Assembly (NCBI RefSeq): GCF_000761215.1
Contig: NZ_CP009438.1
Location: 62,001-126,000, forward strand
Direction of reading: 5' to 3'
DNA length: 64,000 nt
From: Streptomyces glaucescens
GTDB taxonomy: Bacteria; Actinomycetota; Actinomycetes; Streptomycetales; Streptomycetaceae
This document shows positions 60,314 to 64,000 of the stretch, one piece after another. The notes under the pieces were generated by a model, which saw only the letters and a program-made list of their open reading frames with translations, was not told the DNA's origin and ran no database searches. The number at the start of each line of letters is the position of its first letter. Position 1 is the first letter of the stretch. The translations under genes were made by a program, and so were the position numbers.

Positions 60314-61120
60314 ATGCGTATGCGTGCCAAGCTCGGCGTCGTCACCGGCGCCCTGGCCCTGTCAGCTCTCGCCTTCCCGGCCGACCAGGCCACAGCGGTC
60401 GAGTCCTCGCAGCCCACCGTCTCCGACGTCGTGGTCAACGGCGGCAAGCCGATCGTGGCAGGCACGGGCAGCGTGACGTTCGAGGTGTCGCTGAACGCCA
60501 GCCACCCCACCGGCGTCAAGGCCGCCGAGCTCGACCTGTTCCGCGGCCTGGGCAGCTGGCTCCTCGTGGACGACACCAACGGTGTCTCCTGGTTGGATTG
60601 CACTCCCGTCTCGGCCACCACCTCGCACTGCGAGGGCACCATAACCGGCTACGTGGTGGGGAAGGACCACGCTACGGGGGACCACAACGTCAACGTCCTC
60701 TACTCCAACGGTCAGGCGGGCACCTGGGACGTGCGGGTCGGCGCGGTCGCCGGTGACGACAGCCGCCTGTGGAACGAGAACTTCGCGACCCACAAGGTCC
60801 TGCGTCAGTCCGTCCTGACGGTCAACGCCTCTCCGGAGCCGATCCGCAAGGGCAGGACGCTCACCGTCACGGGCAAGCTGACCCGCGCCGACTGGGCGAA
60901 GGACTCCTACGTGGCCCTCGCGAACCAGTACGTGAAGCTTCAGTACAAGAAGAAGGGCGCGACCAGCTGGACCACCCTCAAGACGATCAAGTCGGCCTCC
61001 ACCGGCGTCCTGAAGACCACGACGACCGCGACGTACGACGGGTCCTACCGCTTCGTCTACGCGGGTGCCACGACCACCTCGTCCGTCACCTCCCGCGAGG
61101 ACTTCGTCGACGTCCAGTAG
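60314..61120 (+). CDS. Secreted protein with beta-sandwich repeats
   Basis: 268 residues. Signal peptide MRMRAKLGVVTGALALSALA with cleavage after AFPADQATA-like. The mature part has two immunoglobulin-like beta-rich domains: PTVSDVVVNGGKPIVAGTGS with VTFEVSLNASHPTGVKAAEL, and VNASPEPIRKGRTLTVTGKL with VKLQYKKKGATSWTTLKTIK and YDGSYRFVYAGATTTSSVTS. The second half resembles domains of surface/calcium-binding-type proteins of Streptomyces. No enzyme motif. ATG 60314 or 60320. Released to the medium or wall. Confidence 0.8.
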   Translation: MRMRAKLGVVTGALALSALAFPADQATAVESSQPTVSDVVVNGGKPIVAGTGSVTFEVSLNASHPTGVKAAELDLFRGLGSWLLVDDTNGVSWLDCTPVSATTSHCEGTITGYVVGKDHATGDHNVNVLYSNGQAGTWDVRVGAVAGDDSRLWNENFATHKVLRQSVLTVNASPEPIRKGRTLTVTGKLTRADWAKDSYVALANQYVKLQYKKKGATSWTTLKTIKSASTGVLKTTTTATYDGSYRFVYAGATTTSSVTSREDFVDVQ

Positions 61121-61519
61121 ACGACCCGCGCACGTTCGAAGTGCGGTGGAGCGGCGCCATGGTGCGGGCGACGACGATCGGAGCGGATCCAAGTCCTCCC
61201 CGTGGCACGTTCGATGACGCGATGCCGGCGCCGCGTACCGCATGAGCATTCACACGACGCCGGTCAGACAGACGACCGGCCGAAGTCACTGACGGCTCTT
61301 TCCGGCCTTCGTTGCGGCGTCGGTCCCCGGTGCGGGGCCGACGCTGTTGGTGGGGTTGGTAAGGAGACGTCGACATCGACAGCTCCCTGTGCTCGGGCGG
61401 GAGTACCTGGTCGACGGACTGGCAGGCCAGCGCGTAGGCGCCCTGCTCCCCCCGGCACGTGCCCGTACTTCCCCTCGCGCTGCCCGTCCTGACGGGCAGC
61501 GCGTCCTCATGAGTGAGCG
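61121..61519. other. No gene seen
   Basis: Post-gene region and transition to relaxase debris; no coding stretch recognised. Confidence 0.35.
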
Positions 61520-61800
61520 GTCGTGCTCGGGCCCGCCTGGCACGCTCGTCCGCCGGGCGCGGGCCGGGTTCTCGCTCCGCGGCAGAAGCTCGTGCTTGAT
61601 CCGGTCGGCCTCCGGGTGCCGGCCCTCCCCGGAAGCAGCTCGGCCTGCCACTCCCCCCTCCCCCAGGTCCCCGGTCGTGAGACCGACCGCGGCCAGGCGT
61701 CGGCCCTTCCACGCACCGGGCGGGACACCGGCCTCGTTCTGGGCCTCGCGCAGCGGCGTGCCCGCAGGGGCGTGACCGTCACCGGCCATCGCTACCACGC
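61520..61800 (-). pseudogene. MobF/TrwC relaxase fragment
   Basis: Minus strand: GDGHAPAGTPLREAQNEAGV, PPGAWKGRRLAAVGLTTGDL, then with a frameshift EWQAELL and GEGRHPEADRIKHELL, ENPARARR. This is the N-terminal part of MobF conjugative relaxases (the segment after the catalytic Tyr region). Only about 80 residues remain. Confidence 0.5.
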
Positions 61801-61980
61801 CCCGGGCGGACCGGGGGTGGCGGTGACGCGTCCCCAGGAGCAGGCGGCGGAGCAGCGCGCGGCGTGTGTTCCGGTGCCGGCCGGGCCCGCCGCGGGACGG
61901 CGCGACGGCGCGGCGGGCCCCGGGGGGTGGTTCACCGGTGCCGGGCGGCCGGCCTTGCTGTGCGCGGGATCCCGTCACCC

Positions 61981-62009
61981 TTGCGTCATGACACAAGGTG
62001 TCCTATGGT
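61981..62009 (+). promoter_or_regulatory. Candidate sigma-70-type promoter of the aldolase operon
   Basis: TTGCGT (61981-61986), 17-base spacer, TATGGT (62004-62009), 87 bases before the aldolase start. Good match for a housekeeping-type promoter; a GTGTCC...GAACAC partial dyad overlaps the -10 region and could bind a repressor. Confidence 0.5.
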
Positions 62010-62095
62010 GAACACAGTTTCTTCAGGTTGCTGGTTCCAGCAGCACCCCGGATGCGGGGCTCGCAAGTGGACGGGCCCCGGAAAGTGGAGCGAAC

Positions 62096-62893
62096 ATGGC
62101 AAGTACCTTGCGGGACTCGAAGGACGTGCTCGTCAGTCGCGCGAAGCGGCAGATGGAGGCCTTCTTCGGTGACTCGGACCTGACCACGCGGCAGAAGCTG
62201 GCCCTGACGTGTCGTATCGCCTTCGACGGCGGACACGACTCCGGACTCGCCGGGCAGATCAGTGCCCGCGGGCCCCGGCCGGGCACCTACTACACCCAGC
62301 GCCTGGGCCTCGGCTTCGACGAGATCACCGAGGACAACCTGCTGCTGGTGGACGAGGACCTCCAGGTTCTCGAAGGGGAGGGCATGCCCAACCCCGCGAA
62401 CCGGTTCCACACCTGGATCTACCGGGTCCGGGAGGACGTCAACTGCATCGTCCACACCCACTCCCTGCACACGGCCGCGCTCGCGATGCTGGAAGTGCCC
62501 CTGGTGGTGTCCCAGATGGACACCACGCCCCTGTACGACGACTGCGCCTTCCTCAAGGACTGGCCGGGTGTCCCGGTGGGCAACGAGGAGGGCGAGATTA
62601 TCGCCGGTGCCCTGGGTGACAAGCGCGCCATCATCCTCGCCCACCACGGTCAGCTCGTGACCGGAGCGACGATAGAGGAGGCCTGCAACCTCGCCATGCT
62701 CATCGAGCGCGCCGCACGCCTCCAGCTGCTCGCCATGGCGGCCGGCACCATCCAGCCGCTCGATCCCGAACTGGCCCGTGAGGCCCACGACTGGACCTCC
62801 ACCGACCGGCGCAACAAGGCGAACTTCGCGTACTACGCGCGTCGGGCCCTGCGCAACCATCCCGACTGCATCAAGGGCCAGGTGGGCAACTGA
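62096..62893 (+). CDS. Class II aldolase/adducin-family protein
   Basis: 265 residues. Zinc enzyme of the fuculose-phosphate aldolase/adducin fold: metal-binding His pair in IVHTHSLHTAALAMLE and the distal His in ILAHHGQLVTGATIEEACNL. Also TYYTQRLGLGFDEITEDNLL and RFHTWIYRVREDVNC. ATG 62096 follows GTGGAG. The next gene encodes a DapA-type lyase and overlaps by one base, so they form an operon, probably for breakdown of a sugar acid or hydroxy-acid (inference). Might act as a decarboxylase or hydroxy-acid aldolase. Confidence 0.9.
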   Translation: MASTLRDSKDVLVSRAKRQMEAFFGDSDLTTRQKLALTCRIAFDGGHDSGLAGQISARGPRPGTYYTQRLGLGFDEITEDNLLLVDEDLQVLEGEGMPNPANRFHTWIYRVREDVNCIVHTHSLHTAALAMLEVPLVVSQMDTTPLYDDCAFLKDWPGVPVGNEEGEIIAGALGDKRAIILAHHGQLVTGATIEEACNLAMLIERAARLQLLAMAAGTIQPLDPELAREAHDWTSTDRRNKANFAYYARRALRNHPDCIKGQVGN

Positions 62894-63831
62894 TGAGCAA
62901 CCCGCCGCTGAGGGGCATCATCTCCTACCCCGTCACCCCCTTCGACACGGCCACCGGCGAAGTCGACCTGGCCGCCCTGAGCCGCCTCACCGACGACCTC
63001 GTGGGCGCGGGGAGTCACGCTGTCGCCCCCCTGGGCAGCACCGGTGAGAGCGCCTACCTCCGCGAAGCCGAATGGGAAGCCGTCTGCGCGACCACGCTGC
63101 AGACCGTCGCGGGCAGGGTCCCCACCCTGGTCGGCGTCTCCCACTGGAGCACCGAGGGCACGATCCACCGGGCCCGCGTGGCCGCCCGGCACGGCGCCAC
63201 CGCGATCATGGTGCTGCCCCAGGTGTACTGGAAGCTGACGCCGGCCGAACTCGAACAGCACTACACGGCGGTGGCGGCGGCGACGGACCTGCCGATGATG
63301 CTCTACAACAACCCCGGCACCAGCGGGGTCGACCTGCGGCCGGAAACCGTGGCCGCCCTCGCCCGCAAGATCCCGAACCTCACCATGGTCAAGGAGAGCT
63401 CCGGCGACGTCGCCCGCTTCCGCGCCCTGCGTGAACTGTCCGACGGGGCCCTGTCGGTCTACAACGGGAGCAACCCGGTCGCGTTGGAGGCATTCCGCTC
63501 CGGCGCCGTGGGCTGGTGCACGGCTGCACCGTGCCTGGTCCCGCAGCGGGTCCTGGACCTGTATGCGGCAGCGACGCAGGGGGACGACGCCCGGGCCGAA
63601 GCCGTCCTGGCGGAACTTCTCCCGTTCCTGAAGTTCATCGTCGGCCACGGCCTGCCGCGTGCCATCAAGGCGGGGCTGCAGCTGCAGGGGCGTGAGGCAG
63701 GCCACCCGCGCGCGCCGCTGTTGCCGTTGCCGGACCGGGAGAGGGAGCAACTGCGCACGATGCTGGAGCGTCTGGCAGGCGGCCCCCTCGTGGACGGTGC
63801 AGCCGCAGGCACGGCGCAACCGACCGCCTGA
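62893..63831 (+). CDS. DapA/NAL-family aldolase-lyase
   Basis: 312 residues. TIM-barrel Schiff-base enzyme. PLGSTGE at residues 47-52 (pyruvate-carboxylate loop), catalytic Tyr138 in LMLYNNPGTSGVD-type segment, and Lys167 in MVKESSGDVARFR which forms the imine. GNKPVAL-like region near SNPVALEAFRSGAVGW. Likely condenses or cleaves a keto-acid (KDG, 4-hydroxy-2-oxo acid or dihydrodipicolinate type); the housekeeping dapA is usually in another context, so a catabolic role is favoured. Overlaps the previous stop by one base (TGATG). Confidence 0.92.
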   Translation: MSNPPLRGIISYPVTPFDTATGEVDLAALSRLTDDLVGAGSHAVAPLGSTGESAYLREAEWEAVCATTLQTVAGRVPTLVGVSHWSTEGTIHRARVAARHGATAIMVLPQVYWKLTPAELEQHYTAVAAATDLPMMLYNNPGTSGVDLRPETVAALARKIPNLTMVKESSGDVARFRALRELSDGALSVYNGSNPVALEAFRSGAVGWCTAAPCLVPQRVLDLYAAATQGDDARAEAVLAELLPFLKFIVGHGLPRAIKAGLQLQGREAGHPRAPLLPLPDREREQLRTMLERLAGGPLVDGAAAGTAQPTA

Positions 63832-63840
63832 GACACCTCC

Positions 63841-63874
63841 GTGCGGTGCGCTCCTTCCCCAGGGCGCACCGCAC
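63841..63874 (+). terminator. Hairpin after the DapA-family gene
   Basis: GTGCGGTGCGC / GCGCACCGCAC, 11 bp, 12-base loop. It lies between the lyase gene and the next gene, so it may be an internal attenuator of the operon. Confidence 0.6.
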
Positions 63875-63916
63875 AGCCACGGCCACGGCCACGGCTTCAT
63901 CGCGAAGGAACCACAC

Positions 63917-64000
63917 ATGTCCCGGACCGACACCCCGCCCCGCAGCGGCGCGCAGGCACCGCACTCCGGCCAGGCGGCTCTGTTGCGCCGTACGCTACGA
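63917..64000 (+). CDS. Start of a further operon gene (runs off the window)
   Basis: ATG 63917 with GAAGGAA upstream gives MSRTDTPPRSGAQAPHSGQA and ALLRRTLR, then the window ends. The hydrophilic start would suit a transporter or regulator; not identifiable. Confidence 0.5.
   Translation, partial: MSRTDTPPRSGAQAPHSGQAALLRRTLR

Overview
The window is high-GC DNA with almost every codon ending in G or C. GTG starts and ATGA/GTGA stop-start overlaps are common. Together with a Streptomyces subtilisin-inhibitor-type gene, DUF6153/DUF305 genes, several SpoIIE/STAS/RsbW-like regulators and a MobF relaxase remnant, this points to a Streptomyces or close relative. The density of insertion-sequence remnants and frameshifted genes suggests accessory DNA such as a chromosome arm or a large linear plasmid rather than the core. 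No rRNA, tRNA, CRISPR array or prophage module was seen.

Layout. 1-6.3 kb: IS110 transposase tail, a hypothetical gene, broken HTH and HNH-nuclease genes, an IS630 remnant and two short conserved genes. 6.3-10.3 kb: a broken CHAT-peptidase gene followed by an intact 1057-residue NACHT-type STAND NTPase, the best candidate for a conflict/defence system. 10.5-18.4 kb: a defective IS5 copy with recognisable ends, a frameshifted ECF sigma gene and its frameshifted partner, an SSI-type inhibitor, an oxidoreductase fragment, an RlmA-like methyltransferase, a headless copper-type P-ATPase and a shattered hydrolase gene. 18.8-24.1 kb: a DHA2 transporter behind two CsoR-like operators, two tiny acidic ORFs, mscL, and a divergent TetR/hydrolase pair with an obvious operator.

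24.5-36.4 kb: DUF3291 protein, a zinc-ribbon protein, a DUF6153-DUF305 lipoprotein pair with terminator, a small membrane peptide followed by a double-HTH protein, TerC, and a CPBP protease followed by a NarL-type two-component system and a SHOCT protein, then a DHFR-like reductase. 37-37.6 kb: a VapBC-like toxin-antitoxin pair with a perfect palindrome at the promoter. 37.8-45.0 kb: a partner-switching cluster (two PP2C phosphatases, two STAS antagonists, one intact and one truncated RsbW-like kinase) ending in a beta-carbonic anhydrase. A third multidomain PP2C lies at 56.4-59.1 kb.

45.4-48.6 kb: two regulator-reductase pairs (HxlR/NmrA and MerR/quinone-oxidoreductase). 48.9-53.6 kb: a small membrane ORF overlapping an unusual sigma factor that carries two membrane spans and a zinc-ribbon tail, a broken LuxR gene, and a pentapeptide-repeat membrane protein built from about 23 ten-residue units. 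53.8-61.1 kb: several conserved hypothetical proteins (SUFU-like, HAD-like, zinc-ribbon) and a secreted protein. 62-64 kb: a catabolic operon of class II aldolase and DapA-family lyase, with a third gene running off the right edge.
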